A program made the translations under genes and the position numbers. DNA of 64,000 nucleotides from Zygnema cylindricum (lineage: Eukaryota; Streptophyta; Zygnematophyceae; Zygnematales; Zygnemataceae). Location of the stretch: contig JBBHKE010003455.1 in assembly GCA_037447655.1 (NCBI GenBank), positions 559,131-623,130 of the forward strand, written 5' to 3'. Below are positions 1 to 11,525 of the stretch, in pieces. Position 1 is the first letter of the stretch. Each line of letters opens with the position of its first letter. The notes under the pieces are model-generated. The model saw only the letters and a program-made list of their open reading frames with translations. It did no database searches and was not told the origin of the DNA.

Positions 1-3000
1 CAGGTTGCCTTGCGAGAGCTGTGCAGATATACGTACGGAACTGGAGCAGCTTCGGAAATGGCATTCTGGTAAAACTACCAACATCCAATCCTTTGCTAAC
101 TGCACTCGGACACCATTTGGGTCTTACATATTGTCGGAAATTGTTGTTGTTAGAGTTTTTGTACAACTCCTTTGCTCTATCCGTGTCCAATTTGCAGTCT
201 TGTTGTTCTCACTGGCAGATTATGAAATAAAACAGGAGGTGCTGCGAGAAAATGCTGCGAGGCAGGTGATGGAGATTACTGATGTCAAGGATTTGAAAAC
301 AGCCCTTGAAGAGAAGGTTACTGAGGTTGCAAATCTTAAGGTTAAGATGCTAGATATGGAGGTGAGCTTCTTGCCTGTTCACAATCATTCATCCATCCTT
401 ACACCACTCTCCGCGGCTTTCAAACATCGAGTCAGTTGGTTCGGAAATGTTTGCCTAGTAGGCACAGATAGGGATCATGGGGAAACTGAAGATATGGAAG
501 TTTATGCAGTTGGTCGATCTCTTTTTACTTTATTTATTGGTTTTATTTGTAGTCTGATACCATTTTCTGCAATTGTTGGCTTGCAGAAAGCCTTTAATCG
601 CGTGGTGACGGAGAAGGCAAAGCTGGATATGATACTCGTTGGGGACGACAGATGGGGAAAAGCGACTCTTAGCGAAGAGGTATGTGGTTTGCCTTTGAGG
701 CGCCTCCTTGAGCATGTTTCTGTGCCACTTTATAGCCAGGAAATTATTGTTCAGTAATTGTTCAACAGAGAACAAATTTTTATACATTGTTGCTTGGTGC
801 TATGCCATATTCCTGCCAATTTGTTTGGTGGTAGCTGATGTAAGCTGGCAGCTGTATTGCAGGCAATGGGAAAGGCAGAAAAAATGATTAAGCAATGCGG
901 AAAGTTCGGCGGGAAGATGGTTGTCAAGCCCAATATGGAGGTGTGGAAGGTATGTCACTAGACAAAACAACTTTTTACATTGTTCTCATCTCTCTACCTA
1001 GCAATTCATCGCTGAAATAAACTTGGAGACTTTCCTGTAATGGATTTTGTGATAGCCAGTACCACCATCCTTCGTTTTTGTTTCTGTTTCTTAAATGCGT
1101 GTTCTATTGGAAGGTGTAGATTGCAGTCGTATAGTAGAGAAAATTCAACATGTGTAAAAATTCACCGAGTCTTTTTTTTTTTAACTACGCAGGTTATTTA
1201 CCAACTTGTCAAGTTATTTTGTGCAGGGCTATGCCTGTTCTGCAACTGATGAGGAGATGAATCAGTATATGGATTATGAGCCCCGGGGAATGTGTCCAGA
1301 TGACTGGCTTTTTGTTCAACACCTCATTTATGACAAAAATTGCTTTGCTCTGCCAAAACGACGATGCAGTAACAGAACTCCCGAAAAACTCGTTGAGGTG
1401 AGCCTATTAGGAGGATAAATGCTTTGGGAAATTATTGTTGTCAACTCTGTTGCTGCAGCTGGTTATCTATGGATTGAGATAAATTACTCGAAACGATGTT
1501 GATCTTGTAATGGTTAGAATCCATATACTGACGAAGCATTCGTAGATGTTTATATTCAAGGTATGAATGCTTACCATTGAATATAATGAACCGTTTCAGT
1601 CATTTTGCTAATGTCTGTCAAGTTATGCAGTTGCTCACCAATTTGGTGGTTTCATAGTATTCCCTTACTTGAGTAGTTTTCATTAGAATTTGTCCGTTTT
1701 GTGAATGCATCCTGTGCATGTTAGTGGCTTGATAACTTGTAACACTGTCACACCCCTATAAAATTTTGAGAGTATGGGAACCCTACCAATGTCGCACGGC
1801 TGTTATAATCCATGTTTATCGATTCAACTATGTGATAGTCAGAATTGAAAAGCTGGACTTGACTAGGGTTTCGTATTGCATCATGTCGTTTGGAGCCCAC
1901 AGAGTCGGAAGAGTTAACTGATGATTTTGGTTCACTTTTATGTTATGTGATAGGGCAACTAAGGAGTCTGATTTTAAAGAGATGTAAGTAGTGTTAACGA
2001 TGCTATATGTACCGCGGGAAGTATGGGCATATAAATGTTGGTACTCCACAACTTTTTGCTTCAAATTATCATTGACCACACTCAGTTAGCCCATGCCTAG
2101 AAATTATTGTGCTCAAAATTTCAGGACAAATTAAACATTTTTAATGGGATGCGAGTTTTTATCACGATTTTGAACTTAGTTGTCTTTGGTAGTGGTGTGT
2201 GTTCAGCAGTAGAATGAGTTTGTCCCAGAATAACCAGAAAAGGCATGCAGGCGTACAATTTGTTGTTTGTCCAGATGGAGTATAGGTGCCTTTTTTGTCA
2301 AACACTTGGAGGAGAAATTATTGATATTTCTGTTAAAAAGAGAGCCTGACTCCTCTTCTTTGTGACGGTGGGTGCGACTTTGTCTTCAGCCTCTTCCTCT
2401 ACCCGATGCTCTCTTTGACCAGGCTGCCTTGAAGGATGAAAGTGTTAGATGGGACCAACACCATTGCAAGTCATTCGAGTGTTTGAACACAAGACTAGTA
2501 GGCGACTGCCGAAACTGCTTTAATTTATCTCAGGAGTTTAGGAGATGGAAGGCCAATTATCGGGGATCCGTAAAGATCGAGGAAGTCATACGGATGAAGA
2601 AGGGCACACTCAGGTAGGCTTTTCAGGTTGGTAGCAGAATTTCAAAGGCAGATGAACTGGAGATATGGGAATGATTCCAGAGAAGCAAAAGCAACTCATG
2701 TTCAACTTGTTGTTTCTTGATAACCTTGAAAATACAAACCTCAATCAACCTCCTCTGCGTGACGTGAACACAGGTTGTATTTCACACTGATGTATAGTAA
2801 ACAGGTTTTATGTACTTTTTTTAAGGGTCTGGATATTCGATTTATCATGCCGCTGATAATCGCAAGATATCAACGGTATAGATGCATTCCGTACCTTCTG
2901 TACATCTAAAATACCTTGAGCTTAAAATTTTTAGGTTGATTCCGGGTGATTATCGCGATATCGATGTTTTTTCGGTAAAGTCGACATATATGGACTCATG

Positions 3001-5247
3001 AGGTTCTCTGTATTACAATATTACGGAAATCTTGATGGATTGAGCGAAAAGCATTCATGTTGAACTTGTTCTTCCTTCAATACCTTCCGAAGGAACTGCT
3101 ATTCAAATTGCATTTTGAATGATAGTACTTGCCATCAGTAGAAACGTCCATGTTAATTCCCTTTTAATTGTTGCGCATCATGACAATTGTAGAAGAGTAT
3201 TTTTACCAATGTACTGACCCTGGACTTTAGAGCAGAAAGGACCTTGGACTTAGAGCAGAAGGTGACTTGAGAAGAAAAAAGTATTCCCTGCACTTATACC
3301 TTTGCACCCTTTAAGAAACTTTTTTCAAAATTTCCGTCTAAATCATTGCATTTCATGACATGTGTAGAAGAATTCTAAAAAAAAGCTAGATACTTTTATC
3401 CAAATTTTCCTTCTAAATTGTTGTACTTGAGCCTCGTCTTTCCTTATGTACAGAATTGGACTCGATGCCGGAGGAGGTACAGGAAGCTTCGCTGCACACA
3501 TGGCAAAGTGGAATGTGACCATCATGACAACTGCTTTCAATCTTGAGACAGTCGATGGGCGGAAAGAAGGACTGCCATACATGGAAGCAATTGCCCTGCG
3601 AGGACTAATTCCACTCCATATTCCTCATAAAGTGAGTCCGCAACACCATTTACTTTTAAGGAATGTTGGTTTTGGTAGAAAGTTCCCGAGTGTGTTATCC
3701 TTGCTAATTTATCACTTATTCGTACAATTTTCACAAATTAGGTGCATTTTAAAATATTTTTTATTTAAACAGATAAACTCTTATTCCCTTCAAGTGACCA
3801 TTGTATAGACCTGGTCTCCAAATAGGGTGGACCACAGGAATATTAGTAGACCTGGTTTCAAACAACTAATAGTGTACCTTAGCCTTTGCAGTAGTGGAAG
3901 CCTGTTCATTTTTTTTTCTTGTCGGCATAAGAACCCCCAAAATGTTTCGCACTCATCACCCATTTAGATCACACAAATCACCCCTCGCATCACTTATGTA
4001 GATCTCTTTTATAGGAAATGTGCTTTGTAGACTTACTGTTCTTAGCCCATTTCTCTATTGTTTTCTCCCTTTTTCTTCCCCTCTCCTCCGAAAACTCTCC
4101 CGCTTCTTTTCTTCTGTCTATCTCTTTTAATTTCCGTCGCCCATTCTCTCGCTCTCTCCAGCCTTTTGGCACACCTTTTCCTTTGGAGCTTTTTGATGTT
4201 TCTTTTTCCTTCAATATTCATCCTGTTTTCAGTACAGCTAAATCAATAAAGTTCATCCTAGGTACTCATACTGTTACTGGCTCAGCTGTACCAGAAATGA
4301 ACGTATACGATTTAAAAGCTGTTGTATGGCATCACCTAAAATTCATTGTAATCATTGACAAAATTGTCACATTTATCGAACTTGTGCATAATAAGTCTGA
4401 AGAGTTTTCTCCTCGTTTGGATGGTGAGGATTCTTAACTCATTTTTATTCACAATTCAATGTCCACCATTATTTGCAGGAATTCTTACTGTGTTTTTGAA
4501 CCGGGCAACTGTGTACAGGCACGACTACCGTTTTACGACAATACATTGGACATTATACATTGTGTGAACTCAGTCAAGTATTTACCGATGCTGGAGTTTG
4601 AGGAGCTTATCTATGAGTGGGATCGGGTCCTCCGCCCAGGTTTGTACTTTCTACACGCTTTACTTTTTTGGATTCAATGTGTATGTGAACTTAGAACTAG
4701 TACTGGTCAGAGTATATCAAATGCAGTTATTAAGCAGAATACGGAAATGGTTTCACGCAGTTTACTGCACATTTTGCTCGTTTGTTTGTACTACAGTCAA
4801 TCCTCATTATGCCTTTATTTTGCCTGTAATTCTTGGTAACCGGTATATTCCGCTGTGTATGAATTTCTTTCAGCTTTTTTGTTTTTAAGCTAATTGGATG
4901 GTGGGAAACTGAGTGAATCTGAAAAAAGTCCAGGACGTTCTTTCTTCCACCTCTCATAGTCTTTTTCTCATTTCTTTTGGTTGGTCTTTTTGGTTCTGCA
5001 GGAGGCATTATGTGGTTTGAGATGTTTTATGCACCGATTGACGAAATGCCAATTTACGTTGGTATTCTTGACTTATTGGGTTTATAAGCGACTGTATTGG
5101 AATGTGACTCCTAAGCCGGACTCGGCAGAGCATGAAGGCCCTCATGTGTACCTGAATAGTGTGATTGAAAAGACGGCACGAGGAGATGGCCCTGTTAGAG
5201 AGGAGACTGCGTCGTCTTCTTCTTCTTTGTCTTCTTCTTCTTTGTAG
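1..5247 (+). CDS. SAM-dependent methyltransferase, At3g27230/At5g40830 type (5'-partial, one frameshift)
   Basis: Exons read by splice phase: 1-68 (continues left of the window), 219-361, 587-679, 863-949, 1227-1397, 2390-2613, 3454-3631, 4519-4639, 5002-5247, about 441 residues in the window. The N-terminal half is charged and coiled-coil-like (exons 1-3), then a Cys-rich plant-specific region (MDYEPRGMCPDDW, CKSFECL, DCRNCF), then a class I Rossmann methyltransferase core: motif I RIGLDAGGGTGSFAA binds SAM, ARLPFYDNTLDIIHC is the motif II/III region, and WDRVLRPGG is the post-core loop. The order matches the Arabidopsis At3g27230/At5g40830 family as I remember it; the substrate is unknown. 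The last exon carries one extra T at 5081-5083: the frame up to ILDLLG must shift to continue as YKRLYWNVTPKPDS. The C-terminus is a Ser-rich tail. Either an assembly or sequencing error or a decayed gene. Confidence 0.85.
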
Positions 5248-8200
5248 TACAAAGCTTGGTAACATACTCTCGAAGAACAAGATGCAACTTATGTCACAGG
5301 GAATTTCCTGGAAAAAAGTCAAGGTGGAAGGATTGCGCTCAAATGGCGCTAAATGACAGTTATCTCTGTGGATTTGTGAAAATGGTTTCAGAAAAATGTT
5401 ATGTTGTAGGAGATTAAGGGACGAATGTGGAGGGATGCTGTGAAAATAAATGTCTGTGAATGAAGGAAATAGTGGTAGAGTAGTTGTAACTATTGGAGCC
5501 GATTCTTTGGTAGAAATGTCAACCGAAACTGAAAGGAGAGCAGATGTGAAACAAACCAATCACGAAAGCCAATCGCTTGTGATCATGCCAGCAAGTAGAG
5601 TAGGTCAGACGGCTGCGAAAGCTATTAAAATCCCGATAGTGAGTTTAGAAATGATTTTATTTCTCTTTCATCCAAAACAAAAAGATGGCCTGGTATGTCA
5701 TTGGTATTGGTGGACCAGATTATTGCAGCGTGTGTAGAGAACTGTGTGAGGTCAATTTTTTTTTTCAATGTTCCCGTCAGGCGATTCTGATTTGTTGACG
5801 GGAAGTTTCGAGCACTGTGCATTGCTTATTTTTCCCTTTCAATCCCCTCTACCCATTTAAAGGAAAAAGCACAGACGAGAATCAGAACTAAGTTTGTTGA
5901 AAGCTGTACAAAGCTTTTTTGTGCCAAAGCTTTCAGACTTTAATCCAGAGAGCATGGTCTGTGCGTAGAGCTGTTGAGAAACGGACATTTTTTAAAATTT
6001 AAGCGATCGAGTGTATTTTGTCACTAGTGATGCGCCGATGTAAGTTTCCTCTTTCAGGTAATATTCTTTTTTTCACCTTTTGCCACATTTACTAGCAGTA
6101 TTCAAACAAGATGTGTATTATGTTATGTTATGCTGTAACATTTTACAACATTATTTTTCCAAAAGCAAATATATCATTTAAGCTGTATTGAGTTATTGTT
6201 ACACTCATCTATTATTCCCAATTGAAATTGTGTAAACCAGGATCTTGGTGTTTATCATTGGGAAGTTAACATTTTAAATGTTTTGATTCAATTGCAGCCA
6301 TAACTTCGAACTTGCAGACAATCTATTTACTCACACTGTCATTAAACTAAGAGAAATTAGAGATATTTCAATGGTTGCAGGTCCTTCGTTTACAATGTTG
6401 CCTTCAATATTTTTTACGCTTGACAAGCTACACCGACCATTCGTCTTTGAGTCGGGTATCTTTTGGACAGTTAAAACAACTTTCTACCAATTTTTGCTTA
6501 TGGCATCACGATTGAAAGGTAAGACAGATATCTTTGAATTCTTTGCAGTGGAAGGAAAATCCAATTGGTCAGCGTTGGATACTGGTTAAACATCAATAGG
6601 AAAAAGGTGCGGGGAGCAGATTATACACGTTGGTTAGCTGTCATATTCGCCGAGGATATATGAAAGTTTTCCTTTGGAATCTTTTGGCAGAAATTGACAA
6701 TGATTCATTAAATAGATCCTCTCCAATATTTCTCATAGTAGCAAGTAGGACAGTTGATTTGGAGAGGCATTGAGATGCTACATATTACTTCGAAAGGCTT
6801 GCTGCCACTTGGAATCACAAGAGTTCAATTCAGACAAGTCTATTTCATTTGGTATATAAACTCCTTCCTCGTTTCCTAAGATTTTTTTTGTCCTTGACTT
6901 TGGATTACTCTTGTTACTTCAGTTCCTGAGGTTGTCCTATCATCTTTCATCTAACCAGTCCAGAAAGCCACTCGTTTCAATTCATGTGCAAAAGAGATTA
7001 TGAAAGTACAATTATTAGAACAACTTTGGTGAAAGCTTAATATCTCAGCATCGGAAAATTATAAGCACTTCGATCCGAACCTACGATGAAGAGTGACCTG
7101 TCATTGCCATACCAGTTCATCAGTTAACTGTTCAGTCTATCCCTAAAAATAAATACAACATAGGTGTATGTAAGGATAGTCAGCAGCTGACATGTCACGA
7201 TGACAAATTGGCAACAATCGCAACATGAAAGTTAACAAAGCATTGTAAAATGTGTGAAAAGACTACAATTGGCATATTTTGATTTAAAAATACGTCTCAC
7301 TTGAGTAGAACTACCAAAAATATTTTTGAAGACTTATCAGAACCATTCTTTACAAATCCAGGGCCAAATTTCAGCTAAGATACTACAGACTAACATAAAA
7401 GAATTAGTGAAACACATTACACATTTGATAGCCGCCTCTTGTCAAAACAGAAAAAAAAACAAACAAAACAAGCTTGTCCATGCAATCATGCTTCAAATGA
7501 TGCAAAATCTTATAGATCTCAATTCAGAGTACACGTGCAGAAAGATATTGGCTTAAAAAAAAGCAGAAATATTTGCTTTGACAAACCATTTGGCCACCAT
7601 TTGGCTGTGATTCAAGCAGGCCAGAAACTAAAAAATTTGGAACCCTGCTCTGGTTTACAGACATTGAGCTCAACTTCGAGGACAGATTAATGACACAAGT
7701 GGATGCAGACACCGTCACTTTCACAAGAATCTGCTAAGAACCATCAAAACAAGAAACTACCATTATCCATTACCGAATTATTTCCAGAAGGACACAAATT
7801 AAAACCAAAACGGCATAATAATTCCATAATCACTAGACACCCAGCAGGGGTAGACAAAACTTTAACCTAACACTGAAAACGACAAACAATTTCATAAAAC
7901 AAAAATTCCAATGCTCATGGAAATAAAAATCAAGTGGTTGTCGGTAAAATCTTCACGAACAGATACTTCCCAAATAAATGCACAGAAAATAAGAATTCCA
8001 CCCTAAGAAAACGAGGTAGAAAAAAAACCAGACAATTGAAGCACCCCAGCAGCAATATGTTTGGTGTTGACAAACGACCACAATTTTTGTTCCAAGAGAG
8101 TATCAGAGTACAAAGAACATAAGACGAGCTTGGCAATTCTCGCTCTCAGAATCTAGATCACAATTATCTAACCAATCGCCCACGTTTCTTTCCTTACACG

Positions 8201-8490
8201 AGGCAGTTCTGAGATTTGTTTTTCTATCTGAACTTCTTTGGGGGCAACCTTGACTGCTTTAGCCAAACCTCTCCTGATTGCTCATAGAATAATTGTGGAC
8301 ATAAAAAAACTGACAAAACAAGCGAGAAAAAGCCATGCCTTCTCTGATGCTCTGGCTTTACACTTATCTCCCAAAGGTGCTGTAGGCAGCGCCCCGTTAC
8401 AGCAAGATGAACTTTGTCTCCTTGAAGTAACATGGACAACCATAGCCCCCTCAACCACTCCTCTCCGCCATTCCCCAAGCCTGGTTCCAC
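5248..8490. other. Intergenic region, no recognisable gene
   Basis: The 3' UTR of the methyltransferase gene must lie at the left side and that of eL41 at the right side. Short open frames here have no recognisable domain and no splice-consistent continuation. AT-rich, with no transposon ends of the families seen elsewhere in the window. Confidence 0.6.
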
Positions 8491-9137
8491 CTACTTAGAT
8501 CTTTGACGCATCTTCCTGCGCTTCCTTTTCAGACGGCGCATACGCTTCTTCTTCCACTGAAAGTAGCGACGCAAAAAGCCAACAAACAAGAAGATTAATA
8601 ACCGGCTTTCAAAGAGCATAAGAACAGCAAGCATCTAATAAAACTAAAGCACAGTCATGTTTCTGTCATGTAATTAATTAAAAATTACAAACCTAGTTCT
8701 ATAACAAGATGAGAAGAAGTCAGAAAAGCGTTTATAGCTGAGAAAATAAATAAAATCATGCCAGGATGACAGGAGTTTGACAAAGCTAGTGCAAGTAAAC
8801 CGAAGGACTGCCATAAGTACAAATTAAAAGAGAAACGTAAGCTTGCATAAATCCTGTGTAAAACATGTTGCACAACCGTACAAATGGAATATAAACATAA
8901 AAAGAAAATAAAACAGTAGCAAAAACCATCATTACATCCTAAGAAAGAGAAATATCTACAGAAACGAGGAAGAAAAAGTATCAACTGAACAAGACAGATA
9001 CAACCGTAGCTACAAATATAAGTTAAGTGCGAAAACGACTTATGCAAAGTTGTAAAAGATAGAGACTCTTGATGGGAGAAAAAGGAAAAGAAGGCATGGC
9101 TTGAGATTGGTTTCAAAAGTCGCACCTTAGCTCTCAT
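8491..9137 (-). CDS. RPL41: Ribosomal protein eL41 (RPL41), two exons
   Basis: Exon 1 is 9126-9137 and encodes MRAK, followed by a GTGCG donor. Exon 2 is 8491-8556, opens after TTTCAG and encodes WKKKRMRRLKRKRRK and then MRQRSK, ending in TAG. The joined product is 25 residues and matches the plant form of eL41, an extremely basic single helix of the large ribosomal subunit lying at the subunit interface. The intron after codon 4 is 569 bases. The protein is far below usual gene-finder size limits and is easily missed. The start is fixed by the exact family N-terminus. Other frames overlapping the gene on either strand are shadows. Confidence 0.97.
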
Positions 9138-9293
9138 GGTGGCTGCTGTCTGTGTTTCGCTTCTCTTCAAAGTCGAAAGAGACCTTTCCTTTGACCTTCG
9201 ACGGAATTTGAGAGTTCCGCGAGGGCCGGATTCGAACAGATGGCCCTTAACCCTCTGTCCGTACGGTGCCAGTTCGGGTTCAGAATATTATAT

Positions 9294-9467
9294 CCACGGC
9301 CAAACCATAGTTCAAAACTTGAAATGTGCGAAAATAGTTACAAAATAGAAACGCTATATGTAGTTTTATCATACTATACGCGTACTATACGTTATAGCAC
9401 GCGTGTAGTATGTGAAAACAGCATATAGCGTTTCCGTTGTCTTCGCAAATTGTAACTTTGGCCGCCA
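9294..9467. repeat. Fold-back (imperfect palindrome) element
   Basis: The arms are inverted: CGGCCAAA near 9296 against TTTGGCCG near 9457, and AAACGCTATATG near 9350 against CATATAGCGTTT near 9422, with TACTATACG-like sequence between. It lies just upstream of eL41. A related fold-back sits near 22880-23033, and both contain AAATGTGCGAAA, so they probably belong to one small MITE family. Confidence 0.55.
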
Positions 9468-11525
9468 GACAAGAGATAATTACCAAAATACTTGGCAAAT
9501 AGGCATGGCGAGTGCCGTAACCTCGTAGAGATATTTTGGTTGCTGTTTGTACGGTATGTCCAGCACATATTCGTACGAAAAATAAAGCATTGGCCGATAT
9601 CGGCAGGTCCACTTTAACGATACAGGATATACAGCGGCACTCGCGCTGTCGATATGCTAAAGGCTTTGGGGGTTTAATGACTGAGCTCCCCGCTTTCACT
9701 CGTCGTTAATAAGGGCATTCGGCATATAAATTATAATGTCATTGGAACTACATACGGTATACAATTTGTCAATTTCTCTTTATGCCAGTAAATTGTGAAT
9801 CATCATATAGATTAGCCTGTTCATTGCTAAATTGACGACATGATGTTGTATCTTTAACTTTTTCTGGATTGCCATGTTAAGACTCAGCATAACCTGGGCT
9901 CAAATATCTGGATCTCTCTTTTAATGAAACAAAAACGACTAGTTTGACAGCTTTGTGAAATAAAAGAAATGCGTGACAGCAGTGGAAGTGACTATGTGGG
10001 TTTACAATAACATATTCCAATTCTAATATTCAATGAAAATGACCACATCGATGAATTACAATACATATAATGCATATCGGACAAGGTAATAACATCGTAG
10101 TCTTAATACTCAAGAAAATCAAATTGTTCCGAGAGTTCTTTGACAAAGAACTATCTTCCAGTTAGGATTGGCTGTCACATACTACGCATATGCCATTCAG
10201 AATTTCAATGTTTAAGAACTTGCCTAATTAGCATGAACTATTTCCACCTACAAGCCAATGTATCCTAGTACCATGGCTCTACGCCCACTCATCTCTTTCA
10301 AACCCTAGCACCTCTATGCCTTCCAAATTAGGCCGCACATTGAAGTACAAACCTGTCTGCGCACACACTACTGTACACAGTGCTTGTTTAAGCAATGAAT
10401 TTATGCAATAAGATTTGGCAGTTCGTCAAATATTACACTATACACAACCGTAGCCATAATGTCGAATCATAAACAGAATGCAAACAAAATCATGTTCGAC
10501 TGGACTACCTTTCGCAATTTGAAGATGTATCAGCAGGAAATGGCTTGGTTGCGTTTGACAATAGACCAAAAAAATTCTGATACACTGTCTTGGAGCCAAC
10601 TGTTAAGCATCGCGTGAGTGTGTTTGGTCCTCGACAAAGATTTTAGTTTTTATTTTTTAGTTTTTAGCGTCCCATGAGTGTGCTTGGTCCATCTTGAGTG
10701 TCGCAGGGGTCTAATCTCCGAGCTTCTCCTCCACGATACATAAAAGTTAACAGCCCATGTCATAATGACACATGGGCCACTTCTGGCATTTTTTAGCAAC
10801 TGATTTCAAACGACATTTCAACAAATAAATTGTGTACATATCGCATTTTAATGCATTTTTCTCGTTTAAACATAGCGCCGTCTAATCACAAACAAACGAC
10901 ATAATTCTACATCCTCTACTCTCTCGCATGTTACAATTAATGTATATTCGACGATGTAACTTAAAGATCTTTGTTCAAATGGCATAGAAACTTTACATGC
11001 TCATCATGAACATGACAATACAAAAGTTAAATGGCAAAACCATGTAGTCTAGTAAAAATGACCCATGTAAGGCCTTCTCTCTAAAGACCATCATCAATAG
11101 TCTCTAAAGAAAAGTGAAAGGAAACATATCCAATAAAAATTAAAACATGGATACAAGTAGGATGTGGTTATTGCGATAGGTCCTAAAAAGAGCCTATGAA
11201 AAATACTCAATATGAACCTAAAAAGCAACTGTTCGGAGAAGCCAAACTCTGGATTCACTTCCTTGCTACAAAAACAAATTGCAAATTGGTTTGCATACAG
11301 AAAGCCGTCTGTTGACTTGTCATATAGCAATGGTTTGGATTCCCACAACGAGATCCCAAACAGATTTTTCTTCGGCAAGAGCTGTCCTTCAGTCGAATGA
11401 TATTGCGAAAGATGTATTGTTCTCTTATGTTCGTTTCCTTTAGTGGTCTTCAAACATTTTCCATCTCGGTTTACCTATCGCCAGTTTTGAAATTAACTAA
11501 ATATAGGCAGTAACAGAGTTAGGAG
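9468..11525. other. Intergenic region between eL41 and the kinase gene
   Basis: No coding sequence recognised. It holds a degenerate direct repeat near 10610-10710 (gcgtgagtgtgtttggtcc / gcccatgagtgtgcttggtcc type). The promoter of eL41 lies at the left edge and the 3' flank of the kinase gene at the right edge. An open frame at 11094-11453 on the minus strand lies downstream of the kinase stop and is not recognised. Confidence 0.5.

Noticed and set aside
4480-4518. Upstream extension of the methyltransferase exon reading NSYCVFEPGNCVQ
   Set aside because: Using the acceptor at 4479 breaks phase with the previous exon and gives a stop; the acceptor at 4518 keeps phase and gives ARLPFYDNTLDII as in the family.
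8238-8498. 86-residue plus-strand frame overlapping the eL41 stop
   Set aside because: Low similarity to anything recognised, opposite to eL41 and probably in its 3' UTR.
9215-9290. tRNA-like sequence on the minus strand (TGGCACCGTACGG and GTTCGAATCC resemble A and B boxes)
   Set aside because: The T-arm stem does not pair, spacing between the boxes is too short and no acceptor stem forms. At best a degenerate tRNA-derived piece.
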